Shown: positions 28,027-37,642 of the stretch, piece by piece | Position numbering within the stretch: the first letter of the stretch is position 1 | Layout of the letters: each line of letters starts with the position of its first letter | NCBI RefSeq assembly: GCF_030848495.1 | Contig: NZ_JAVDDT010000002.1 | Location: forward strand, 62,001-126,000 | Source: Natronospira bacteriovora | GTDB lineage: Bacteria > Pseudomonadota > Gammaproteobacteria > Natronospirales > Natronospiraceae | Direction of reading: 5' to 3' | Length of the DNA stretch: 64,000 nucleotides | Program-made: the position numbers and the translations under genes | The notes under the pieces: model-generated | Told to the model about the DNA's origin: nothing | The model's input: the letters and a program-made list of their open reading frames with translations, nothing else | Database searches by the model: none

Positions 28027-31000
28027 ATGCAGCCGCAGCCGGGAGTGGCCGCCGGTGCATTCCGTGCTGATACCGTGACGGGGGGCAGGGTATTGCTATT
28101 GCTCAAGGGCGGTTTCCAGACTCTGCCCAGGAATCTCGTCCTCGGCTTGATTCTGGGGGGCATGTTGCTTGTCAGCCTGGGCGCCTGGCGCCTGGCGCTT
28201 GATGCAGAGCGGGTGGAGCTGCAGAGTGAGCTCCACGCACGCCTGGGGGATATCAGCCGCGAGATTGAAACCCAGATGGGGCGGTATTTTTCCCTGCTCC
28301 GTGCCGGCAGTGCGACGCTGGCATTGATCGATGATCTGGAAGCCTCTGACTGGGAGCGATTCGTCGCCGGCCTGTCGCTTGCGCGTCACTATCCGAATAT
28401 TACCAGCCTGCATTACATCACCCGGGTACCGCGCGACCAGGCAGACAGCTTCGAAGCGAACATGCGAGCCGGTGCCTACCCGGAATTTCGCATCCGCAGT
28501 GAATCCAGCCTGGGTTATTTCTGCGTACTCACCCACTCGGCCCTGGATACCGGGGCCGCACGCGGTTTCGATGCCTGCCAGAATCCGACACCCCGGGCGC
28601 TTCTGGCGGCTGCGACCCAACAGGCTACACCGCTCATCTCCGGGCGCCTGGTATTCACTCCGGCAGATCGGCCCGGTGCCATCGGTGATCCCATCGACGA
28701 TGCGGGTTTCATACTCGTTGTGCCGGTGTACTCAGCCGCGTCCATGGCGCGTGGTGTGCCCAGCGGCTGGCTCGGGATTGTCTTGCGTGTCGACGCTGCA
28801 TTTCGGGAGTTGGGTGACTGGCACGGTGATTATCATCTGCGGGTCGTGGATATCAGCGACGATGCCGCAGGTAGTGTGATCATTGACACCAATCCCGCCG
28901 AGCAACGGGGTTATCGGATCGAAGCCAGTCAATCTCTCCCGCTGGGCAACCGGGATTGGCTCATTCAACTGTCCCATCATCATTCGGCCAGCTTGTTCCC
29001 ATGGACTGTTCTCGCTTCCGGTCTTTCCATCAGTTTTCTGCTTTTCTTTCTCTTTCGGGGAAATTATCTCACCCGCTCCCGGGCTGAAGCCCTGGCGGAT
29101 CAAATGACCCGTGCCTACCGTGAAAGCGAACGCCGAAGGCAGCGGACCGAAGAGATTTCCCTGATCATGGTGACTCACCTTGATGCTGACGGTCTCTGGC
29201 TCAAGGTACCACCACGCCTGCCAGAGCTCCTTGACCTGTCAGAGGCGGAGCTGCTTGGCCGTCCAGCGCGGGATTCGGTCTATCCGCTGGATGTCTCCAT
29301 TCTGGACGAGGCAATGTCCCACCTGCTTGACGGGAAGGAGGAGTCTGCTCAGATCGAGCTCCGATTGCAGTCACAGTCGGGTCGGGCAGTCTGGGTGGAG
29401 ATGAGTCTTTCCAGCGTTGCCGCTCACGACGGTCAGCCCAGGTATTTTCTGGCGTTCCTTCAGGATGTGAGCGAGCGCAAGCAGTGGGAGCAGGAGCTGG
29501 AGAATCGGGATCGCCTGCTGGAAGCAATCTCAAGGAGCCTGGATGATCTGATTGCGCCGGGCCAGTTCGGCCCGTCCGTCAACAAGGCACTGGAGACCAT
29601 TGCCGAAGCCATGGATGTGGATCGTGCCTACATCTTTACCAACCATCCTCATTCCACCAGTGGCTTGCCCGCCCATAGCATGCGCTATGAGTGGGTGCGG
29701 GAGGGGATTACCGCCGAGATCGAGAACCCCCGCATGCAGAATCTTCCCTATGCGGATTTCCCCGAGTTCTGGTATGACCGCCTCAATACCGGAAGACCGG
29801 TCATTGCCCGGCCTCGGGAGCTGTCCGGCGAGGCCCGGGCACTGCTGGAGGCACAGAGCATCCAGTCTCTACTGCTGGTGCCCATCATGATGCGGGGAGG
29901 TTTTTTCGGTTTTGTTGGTCTGGATGATTGTCGTAGCGAGCGCCTGTGGCCTGACAGCCAGCTCACTGCATTGCTGGCCGCTGCCGCCAGTCTGGGTAAT
30001 GCCTTTGAGCGCCAGGAAACCGAAGAGGCGCTCGAGCATAACCGACGTCTACTGAGTTCCATCACCGACAATATCTCGGAAGGAATCTACCGCAGCACGC
30101 CAGCGGGGCATTTGGAGTACGTGAACTCGGCTCTGGCGGGCATGTTCGGTTACGACAGCCCGGAAGAGATGATGCGGGTACCCGCACCCATTCATTATGT
30201 GTCGCCGGGGCGTCGCCGTGAGCTCCAGCAGCTGGTCACCGAACAGGGAGGTTACCGGGATGAGGAGGTGGAGTTCCTGCGGCGGGATGGCTCCCGTTTC
30301 GTAGCACTGAACAGTGCGGTGGCCATCCATGATGAAGTAGAAGGTGTCACGTACCTGGACGGTGTGATTTCCGACATCACAGAGCGCAAGGAAGCTGAAA
30401 AGAAGATCAATTATCTGGCCCATTACGACACCTTGACGGGCCTTCCCAACCGTACCTTGTTGCGGGATCGCATGGAACAGGCCATCGCCAAGGCCAGACG
30501 CGACAATACCTATCTTGCGGTTCTGTTCATTGATCTTGACCGCTTCAAGAACGTCAATGATTCCCTGGGGCATGCGGTGGGTGATCGCCTGCTGGAGGAA
30601 GTTGCTCGACGCCTGAAGCGGGATACCCGTGCCGAAGATACCGTCAGTCGACAGGGCGGGGATGAATTCATCGTACTCTTGCCGGGCATCGAGGAAGCCA
30701 ACCGGGCGGCACAGGTGGCCACCAAACTCCTGAGCAGCCTCGGCCAGCCCTACCGGGTGGGCAATCATGAATTGCATGTCACCCCCAGTATCGGCATCAG
30801 TCTCTATCCCAATGATGCCGAAGATCTGGATGAGCTGATCCGCAATGCCGACGCGGCCATGTACCAGGCCAAGGAGCGTGGTCGTTACAACTTCCAGTTC
30901 TTTACCCACGATCTGAGTATTCAGGCCTGGGAACGACTGTCCCTGGAAAACCAGTTGCGCCGGGCCATCCAGCGCAATGAATTCGTGTTGTATTACCAGC

Positions 31001-31716
31001 CCCAGGTAAGCCTGGAAACGGGAGAGATCGTGGGAGTGGAGGCACTGGTGCGCTGGCGGCATGAAGGGCGGTTGATCTCCCCCGCGGTATTCATTCCCGT
31101 GGCCGAGCAGACCGGCATGATCATCGAGATTGGTGACTGGGTTCTGCATGAGGCCTGTCAGCAAATGCGTAGCTGGATGGACGAAGGTCTGGCTTCTTTG
31201 CCCATTTCAGTCAACCTGTCCGCGCTGCAGTTTCGCCGTCGTGATATCCGCTCTCATATCCAGGAAGCACTGACGGCAACCGGCCTGCCGCCGGATTTGC
31301 TGGAGCTGGAATTGACCGAAAGCACGGTGATGGAAGAAGTGGAAGAAAGCGTGCGCATGCTCGGCCAGCTCAGTCGCCTGGGTGTTGGCCTCTGCATTGA
31401 TGATTTCGGTACCGGATATTCCAGTCTGAGCTATCTCAAGCGCTTCCCCATCGACAAGCTCAAGATTGACCAGTCATTCGTATCCGATATTCCCGATGAT
31501 TCGGATGATGCTGCCATTACCGGCGCCGTGATCGATCTCGGGCATAACCTCAATCTGCGAATCTGTGCGGAAGGGGTGGAGACAAGGGAGCAGCTTCATT
31601 TCCTGCGCGACCGCGGCTGTCAGGAAATGCAGGGCTTTCTGTTCAGCCGGCCCATTCCGGCCAGCGCCATGGCGGATATGCTGCGGGAGCAGGCCCGTCT
31701 GGATGTGGCCTCCTGA
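28027..31716 (+). CDS. Membrane GGDEF-EAL protein with CHASE, PAS and GAF domains
   Basis: This is a 1229-residue cyclic-di-GMP enzyme. The order is: membrane helix (about 37-55), periplasmic CHASE domain (GYFCVLTHSALDTGAARGFD), second helix (about 325-345), PAS, GAF (about 505-665), PAS, GGDEF and EAL. The cyclase motif RQGGDEF is intact (GGDEF at 877-881). The phosphodiesterase motifs are intact too: EALVRW (from 1005), ELTES, DDFGTGYSSL, KIDQSF and EGVET. Either activity is possible. The start is uncertain: the ATG at 28027 has GGAG only one base away, and GTG 28075 or TTG 28099 are alternatives. Confidence 0.9.
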   Translation: MQPQPGVAAGAFRADTVTGGRVLLLLKGGFQTLPRNLVLGLILGGMLLVSLGAWRLALDAERVELQSELHARLGDISREIETQMGRYFSLLRAGSATLALIDDLEASDWERFVAGLSLARHYPNITSLHYITRVPRDQADSFEANMRAGAYPEFRIRSESSLGYFCVLTHSALDTGAARGFDACQNPTPRALLAAATQQATPLISGRLVFTPADRPGAIGDPIDDAGFILVVPVYSAASMARGVPSGWLGIVLRVDAAFRELGDWHGDYHLRVVDISDDAAGSVIIDTNPAEQRGYRIEASQSLPLGNRDWLIQLSHHHSASLFPWTVLASGLSISFLLFFLFRGNYLTRSRAEALADQMTRAYRESERRRQRTEEISLIMVTHLDADGLWLKVPPRLPELLDLSEAELLGRPARDSVYPLDVSILDEAMSHLLDGKEESAQIELRLQSQSGRAVWVEMSLSSVAAHDGQPRYFLAFLQDVSERKQWEQELENRDRLLEAISRSLDDLIAPGQFGPSVNKALETIAEAMDVDRAYIFTNHPHSTSGLPAHSMRYEWVREGITAEIENPRMQNLPYADFPEFWYDRLNTGRPVIARPRELSGEARALLEAQSIQSLLLVPIMMRGGFFGFVGLDDCRSERLWPDSQLTALLAAAASLGNAFERQETEEALEHNRRLLSSITDNISEGIYRSTPAGHLEYVNSALAGMFGYDSPEEMMRVPAPIHYVSPGRRRELQQLVTEQGGYRDEEVEFLRRDGSRFVALNSAVAIHDEVEGVTYLDGVISDITERKEAEKKINYLAHYDTLTGLPNRTLLRDRMEQAIAKARRDNTYLAVLFIDLDRFKNVNDSLGHAVGDRLLEEVARRLKRDTRAEDTVSRQGGDEFIVLLPGIEEANRAAQVATKLLSSLGQPYRVGNHELHVTPSIGISLYPNDAEDLDELIRNADAAMYQAKERGRYNFQFFTHDLSIQAWERLSLENQLRRAIQRNEFVLYYQPQVSLETGEIVGVEALVRWRHEGRLISPAVFIPVAEQTGMIIEIGDWVLHEACQQMRSWMDEGLASLPISVNLSALQFRRRDIRSHIQEALTATGLPPDLLELELTESTVMEEVEESVRMLGQLSRLGVGLCIDDFGTGYSSLSYLKRFPIDKLKIDQSFVSDIPDDSDDAAITGAVIDLGHNLNLRICAEGVETREQLHFLRDRGCQEMQGFLFSRPIPASAMADMLREQARLDVAS

Positions 31717-31724
31717 CGCGGATC

Positions 31725-32378
31725 TCAGTCCAGAATGTCGGCGATTTCGTCAAAGCCCTGATCAACGGCAATTTCCGCAGCTCGCAAGCCCTTCTGGTTG
31801 CGCATTTCCCGGTTGGCGCCGTGGTCGATCAGCAATTCGATCATTTCGATCTGCCCGGTGGCGGCGGCGGCCATCAGTGAGGTCAGTCCATCACCCTGGC
31901 GCGCATCCACAAAGGCGCCCGCATCCAGCAGCAGTTCCGCACTTTCCAGACTGGCGCCGGCAATGGCGGCATGCAGTGGCGTGAAGGCCAGGGGATTCTC
32001 ACTGACATGGTCGGGCGCCGCCCCCCTTTCCAGCAACAGCGCCGTCGCCTCCGCTTGATCGAATCGGGCGGCAAAGTGCAGCGGCGTCATGCCGTCAGCA
32101 CTGACGTGCATGGCGGCATCGGGATCCATTTCCAGACTGCGCTCGATATGACCACACAGACCCAGCGCCGCCGCCTCGAAGATGTCCAGCCCGTCGCGAT
32201 GATCGGCGATGGCCCGTGCCAGACGGCGCTGGCCGGTGTACAGCGCCAGCATGAGTGCGCTGACGCCGGCATCCGTTCGTGTATCCGCCAGTGCCGGGTT
32301 CGCGGCGAGCAGCGAGGACAGCGTTTCACTGTCGCGAGCCTGGATCGCCTGTACGACGGCTTCTTCCTGCGGGCTCAT
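31725..32378 (-). CDS. Ankyrin-repeat protein
   Basis: The 217-residue protein contains about five ankyrin repeats (VSALMLALYTGQRRLARAI, MTPLHFAARFDQAEATALLL, FTPLHAAIAGASLESAELLL, LTSLMAAAATGQIEMIELLI, LRAAEIAVDQGFDEIADIL). No signal peptide is seen, so it is probably cytoplasmic and binds another protein. The ATG at 32378 has GGGAG six bases upstream. It converges with the GGDEF-EAL gene, with eight bases between stops. Confidence 0.88.
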   Translation of the reverse strand: MSPQEEAVVQAIQARDSETLSSLLAANPALADTRTDAGVSALMLALYTGQRRLARAIADHRDGLDIFEAAALGLCGHIERSLEMDPDAAMHVSADGMTPLHFAARFDQAEATALLLERGAAPDHVSENPLAFTPLHAAIAGASLESAELLLDAGAFVDARQGDGLTSLMAAAATGQIEMIELLIDHGANREMRNQKGLRAAEIAVDQGFDEIADILD

Positions 32379-32447
32379 GGCATCTCCCCGAAAAGTGTGA
32401 TCAGGGCATAGTATCGGCAATTTGGCTTTGAGCCGAAACCGGGCGAC

Positions 32448-32475
32448 AAAAAAGCCCCGCCGGAGCGGGGCTTTT
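32448..32475 (-). terminator. Terminator after the DUF4168 gene
   Basis: The 11-pair stem AAAAGCCCCGC / GCGGGGCTTTT with a four-base loop ends in a T-run on the minus strand. A second hairpin (CGAAAGAC...GTCTTTCG, about 32476-32498) lies between it and the gene. Confidence 0.85.
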
Positions 32476-32523
32476 CCGAAAGACGATTGGGTCTTTCGCG
32501 AGCCTTTTATCCGTGGCTACGGA

Positions 32524-32910
32524 TTAAAGGGCGCCACGTTCTTCCAGCATGGTGGTGACCTGCTCGCGCACTTCGGCGTCGGCATTCACGGCCATGGCCA
32601 CCTGCTGGTACTCCTCGATGCTCAGGCCGCTGTCTTCGATGGCGGCCGTCATGGCGTCATTGGCTTCCTGCTGCAGTTCCTGGGCTTCTTCCTGACTATC
32701 GGCTTCCTGCAGTCGCGCCGTGTATTCCTCGCGCACTTCACTCACGGCAACGTAGGCGTCCACGAAGGCATTGATCTGCTCATCGCTGACATCCGGCGCT
32801 TCCTGCTGCTGGGGCATGGGCTGGGCCTGTTGCTGACCCTGGGCCATGGCCATGGGGGCAGCGAGGAAGGCGGCGGTCATGAAAGAAATGAGTACGTTAC
32901 GGATCTTCAT
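32524..32910 (-). CDS. Secreted DUF4168 protein
   Basis: The 128-residue protein has a signal peptide ending in APMAMA, a Gln/Pro-rich linker and one DUF4168 domain (VSDEQINAFVDAYVAVSEVR; YQQVAMAVNADAEVREQV). The function of the family is unknown; it is helical and acidic and is likely periplasmic or secreted. The ATG at 32910 has AGGAGA seven bases upstream. A near-consensus sigma-54 promoter sits about 50 bases upstream, and the divergent neighbours are a sensor kinase and a sigma-54 activator, so it is probably their target. Confidence 0.88.
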   Translation of the reverse strand: MKIRNVLISFMTAAFLAAPMAMAQGQQQAQPMPQQQEAPDVSDEQINAFVDAYVAVSEVREEYTARLQEADSQEEAQELQQEANDAMTAAIEDSGLSIEEYQQVAMAVNADAEVREQVTTMLEERGAL

Positions 32911-32958
32911 GGTTTTCTCCTGTTCAGAGTACAAGGACATTGATTCGCATTTATTCGA

Positions 32959-32974
32959 TGCAGGCAGCGTGCCA
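32959..32974 (-). promoter_or_regulatory. Sigma-54 promoter of the DUF4168 gene
   Basis: On the minus strand TGGCAC-GCTGC-CTGCA matches the sigma-54 consensus TGGCAC-N5-TTGCA at 10 of 11 fixed positions, with correct GG-to-GC spacing. The transcript would start about 38 bases before the ATG at 32910. Confidence 0.75.
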
Positions 32975-33070
32975 AGACCGCCGAATCGGGGAATGTTTTG
33001 TAACGCATTGAAATTCATGAAAGTAAGGTGAATTGGAGTCTGCCGCCGTTTTTGCATGGGTTTGTTTTGG

Positions 33071-33094
33071 GTGTCACAATATTGGACATGACAC
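33071..33094. promoter_or_regulatory. Candidate activator site GTGTCA-N12-TGACAC
   Basis: The dyad GTGTCA / TGACAC, with the inner palindrome CAATATTG (33077-33084), lies about 110 bases upstream of the sigma-54 promoter and 26 bases before the kinase gene. That is a usual distance for an enhancer bound by an NtrC-type regulator. Confidence 0.5.
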
Positions 33095-33119
33095 GTCCTG
33101 CGACAATTTGGATGCTCCC

Positions 33120-34645
33120 ATGAAGCTGCTTTCACGCTTCCCGCGACATTTCGGACTCAGCCTTCGTGTGCGCCTGCTGCTGGGAATCGTGTTTCCCCTG
33201 CTGCTGGCCGTGCTGCTGACCATGACGGTGGTGCTGGCCACCATCGAGCAGCGGGCGGAGCAGCGCATGCAACAGGATATCGAACTGATCGCCCAGGCGA
33301 TTCAGCTGCCGGTCAGTTACAGCATGGAACGTGATCGCCGTGGCTCCGTTCACCAGGCACTGGAATCGGTCTTTCAGCTGGATCAGGTCTACGGGGCCTA
33401 TGTCTATGACGCTGAAGGGGCACAGATTGCCGCGGTGGGCGCCGTCCGGCCTCGCCAGGAACCTGAAATCGTCCAGGACATCACCGTGACCGGAGAGGAC
33501 GAAACCGGGCAGTATGAGGAGATTGACGGTCGCGACGTCTATTCCCATTACGTTGCCCTTACGGATGAAGCAACCGGCCAGATCATCGGCTGGCTGCAGG
33601 TAACCCGCCGCGCCAGCGATTTCGAGGAGCATCTGCAACAGATCCAGCAACAAATGGCTCTGGGGCTGGCCGGCGGCACCTTGCTGGTGATTCTTCTGGT
33701 GCTGTTTGGTCACCACCGAGCCGTCGGGCATCATCTCGGCCGTTTGAGTGACACCATGGCCCGCATTGAACGGGGTCAGCGCGGTGTGCGCGCCGAACCA
33801 GACGGCCCGCGGGAATTGTCGCAGCTGGCCACGGCCCTCAATACCATGCTGGACGCCATCGAGCAGGCCGAGCAGGAAATTCAGCAGCGGCGAAATACCC
33901 AGCTGGAACTGGAAGAGCGCTTGCGTCATTCCGAGAAACTGGCCGCCATCGGTCGCCTGGCCGCCGGGATTGCCCATGAGCTGGGTGCGCCACTGTCAGT
34001 AGTGGATGGCCGTGCCCGCCGGGTATTGAAACTGGATGGAATCGATCAATCGGCCCGCGGCAACCTGGAGGATATTCGGGGCGAAGTGCAGCGCATGAGC
34101 CATATCGTCCGGCAGCTGCTGGACTTCGGTCGTGCCTCGAGTCGGGAGCGGCGTTCAGTCTCCAGTGCCCAGCTGGCGAGTACGGCCCGGGGGCAGGTTC
34201 AGGAGCTGGCCGTCGAGCGATCCGTGAAGTTGGCGGTATCCGGGGAGGAGCCCGCGCCCGAACTGGTGGTGGACCCCATTCGTATCGAGCAGGTGCTGGT
34301 CAATCTCCTGCGCAATGGCATACAGGCCAATGGCGTGAAGCGGATGGAATTGAATTGGATGAGCCACGCGAACGGTGTGGAGTTCCAGGTTCATGATGAT
34401 GGTGAGGGGGTGGCATCCGCGGATCGAACCCGCCTGTTCGAACCCTTCTTTACCACCAAGACCGTGGGGGAAGGGACGGGCCTGGGCCTGGCCGTGGCGC
34501 ATGGCATCATCAGTGAGCATCGTGGCTGGATTACCGTGGAAGACAGTCCGCTCGGCGGGGCCTGTTTCCGTTTCTGGCTGCCCTTTGAATCCCCCGAGTT
34601 GCCGGTCAATGACGACACTGAAACCGAACAGACCGAGGAAAAGGC

Positions 34646-34649
<4 letters not shown>
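33120..34649 (+). CDS. Membrane sensor histidine kinase
   Basis: This is a 509-residue kinase with two membrane helices (about 16-40 and 180-202), a periplasmic sensor domain between them, a HAMP-like linker, the phosphorylated His286 in GIAHELGAPLS, and the ATP-binding N, G1, F and G2 boxes (VNLLRNGIQA, DDGEGV, LFEPFFTTK, GTGLGLAVAHGI). The response-regulator gene overlaps its stop (ATGA), so the pair forms one two-component system. The signal sensed is unknown. The start has only a weak ribosome binding site. Confidence 0.93.
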
Positions 34650-36025
<1,376 letters not shown>

Positions 36026-36040
36026 GGGTCATTCCGGCCC

Positions 36041-36106
36041 GTAATCGTAGTCGTAATCGTAATCGGCTTTCTCGCACCCTGGCTAAAGGCCGATTACGAC
36101 TACGAG
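36041..36106. repeat. Hexamer inverted repeat with GTAATC/GTAGTC units (family C)
   Basis: Units GTAATC-GTAGTC-GTAATC-GTAATC (36041-36064) followed by GGCTTT face GGCC-GATTAC-GACTAC-GA (36088-36105). As at 12154, the left arm runs into GGCTTT and the right arm opens with CGATTACGAC. It sits between the response regulator and the SOS boxes of lexA, where it may act as a terminator-like barrier. Confidence 0.75.
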
Positions 36107-36139
36107 ACAACCCCTTCTCCCCTTGCCCTCTCCGAATTA

Positions 36140-36174
36140 CTGTATATACTGACAGTAACTGTCGGAATATACAG
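36140..36174 (+). promoter_or_regulatory. Two tandem LexA (SOS) boxes in front of lexA
   Basis: CTGTATATACTGACAG (36140-36155) and CTGTCGGAATATACAG (36159-36174) both fit CTGT-N8-ACAG, with three bases between them. They lie 16 bases before the lexA ATG and allow autoregulation of lexA and control of imuA-imuB. Confidence 0.9.
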
Positions 36175-36189
36175 TCCCGGAGGTGGGCA

Positions 36190-36798
36190 ATGAGCGAATT
36201 GACAGCACGTCAGGCGGAGGTACTCGAGCTGATCCGCCAGGTGATCGAGAATACCGGCCGGCCGCCGACCCGGGCCGAGATTGCCGAACATCTCGGCTTC
36301 AGCTCGGCCAATGCGGCGGAAACCCATCTGCGGGCCCTGGCGCGCAAGGGCGTGATCGAGCTCTCGCCGGGCTCTTCCCGGGGCATTCGTCTGGTGGAAG
36401 AGGAAGAACCGGGGCTGCCCGTGGTCGGGCGGGTCGCGGCCGGTACCCCCATTCTCGCCGAAGAGCATGTGGAGACCCGCTATCGGATGGATCCGGAAGT
36501 CTTTCAGCCCCGTGCCCATTACCTGCTGCAGGTGAAGGGCATGAGCATGAAGGATGCCGGCATCTTCGAGGGTGACCTGGTGGCCGTGCACCGGGCCACG
36601 GATGTGCGCAACGGCCAGATCGTGGTCGCCCGCCTGGATGATGAAGTCACCGTGAAGCGTTTCCGTCAGCGGGGGCGCCAGATCTGGCTGCTGCCGGAGA
36701 ACGAGGAATTCGAGCCCATCGAGGTGGACCTGGCAACCCAGAGCCTGGTGCTGGAAGGCGTGGTGGTAGGCGTCATCCGCAACGGGCGTATTCAGTGA
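36190..36798 (+). CDS. lexA: LexA repressor
   Basis: LexA represses the SOS regulon and cleaves itself when RecA is activated. The 202-residue protein has the winged-helix domain ([20 protein letters not shown]), the cleavage site Ala84-Gly85 in GRVAAGTP, the nucleophile Ser119 in KGMSMKDAG and the general base Lys156 in EVTVKRF; all three positions equal those of E. coli LexA. GGAGG precedes the ATG, and two SOS boxes overlap the promoter region. It heads a unit with imuA and imuB, interrupted by a palindromic element. Confidence 0.97.
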   Translation: MSELTARQAEVLELIRQVIENTGRPPTRAEIAEHLGFSSANAAETHLRALARKGVIELSPGSSRGIRLVEEEEPGLPVVGRVAAGTPILAEEHVETRYRMDPEVFQPRAHYLLQVKGMSMKDAGIFEGDLVAVHRATDVRNGQIVVARLDDEVTVKRFRQRGRQIWLLPENEEFEPIEVDLATQSLVLEGVVVGVIRNGRIQ

Positions 36799-36803
36799 GG
36801 TAG

Positions 36804-36965
36804 GGAAGCACGGGTGGACTCCCGGCTGCACGCTTCCGCGTCTGTGGACTGCAGCTCCTGCGTTGCAGCACTTGCCCGTAGCGCTGCTACTGTGCGGCGT
36901 GCTGCGCCTTGGATCAGCAGCCCACAGACGCGGAATCGCACAGTCGGGAGCCCACCCGTGCTTCC
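36804..36965. repeat. Structured palindromic element F1 between lexA and imuA
   Basis: The arms 36804-36848 and 36921-36965 pair over 45 bases with about six mismatches (GGAAGCACGGGTGG...). The core 36862-36913 (GTTGCAGCACTTGCCCGTAG, then GCTACTGTGC and GCTGCGCCTTGGA) recurs at 41222-41273. Inside the core GCAGCA pairs with TGCTGC and GTAG with CTAC. The element would put a long hairpin into the lexA-imuA mRNA. Confidence 0.85.
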
Positions 36966-36994
36966 AGCCGGTGATCTCTTTTCGGGGATGTAGC

Positions 36995-37606
36995 GTGTCG
37001 GGGCTGGATGAGCTGTTGCGGGATCCGCGGGTCTTTCGGCCGCGGCGGGGCGGGGCATCGCTGACGCCAAGCCAGGCGACCGGTTTTGCCGCCCTGGATG
37101 CCCTGCTGCCTGGCGGCGGTTGGCCCCGGGGGGCGCTGGTGGAACTGCTGGGCGATGAGCAGGGCATAGGCGAGCTGCGCCTTTTGCTGCCGGCCTTGTG
37201 CGAATGCCAACGGCAGGGGCAGTGGCTGCTCTGGGTTTCACCGCCTTATCTGCCCTATGCGCCGGCCCTGAGAGCGCACGGGTTGGCGCCCCATCGTTGC
37301 GTGATTACCCGCCCCGAAGGCGTGGAAGAACAGGTCTGGACACTGGAGCAGGGCCTGCGCTCCGGTGCCTGTGGCGCCGTGCTGGGCTGGCCTCGACAGC
37401 TTTCAGGTCGTCATGTCCGGCGTCTTCAGCTGGCCGCGGAATCCACCCGGAGCCTGGCCTTCCTGTTTCGTCCGGGGGCCATGGCCATTCAGCGATCGCC
37501 GGCGGCCCTGCGGCTGGCCCTGAGTGGCCAGCCGGAAGGATTGGGGGTCGAGTTGATCAAGTCGCGTGGAGCGGCGGTCGGGCAGCGCATCTCGCTGCCG
37601 CTGTAG
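36995..37606 (+). CDS. imuA: Translesion synthesis protein ImuA
   Basis: ImuA (203 residues) is a RecA/SulA-like accessory protein of the ImuA-ImuB-DnaE2 mutasome. The central segment TGFAALDALLPGGGWPRGALVELLG is the RecA-like core as seen in ImuA, and the rest (GQWLLWVSPPYLPYAPALRA, STRSLAFLFRPGA) fits. The GTG start at 36995 has GGGG a few bases upstream; longer in-frame extensions would run into the palindromic element. It is followed after 36 bases by imuB and is presumably induced with lexA. Confidence 0.9.
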   Translation: MSGLDELLRDPRVFRPRRGGASLTPSQATGFAALDALLPGGGWPRGALVELLGDEQGIGELRLLLPALCECQRQGQWLLWVSPPYLPYAPALRAHGLAPHRCVITRPEGVEEQVWTLEQGLRSGACGAVLGWPRQLSGRHVRRLQLAAESTRSLAFLFRPGAMAIQRSPAALRLALSGQPEGLGVELIKSRGAAVGQRISLPL

Positions 37607-37642
37607 AGCCGTCGCGCCGGCCATTGGCGGAGTGTACTGGCA

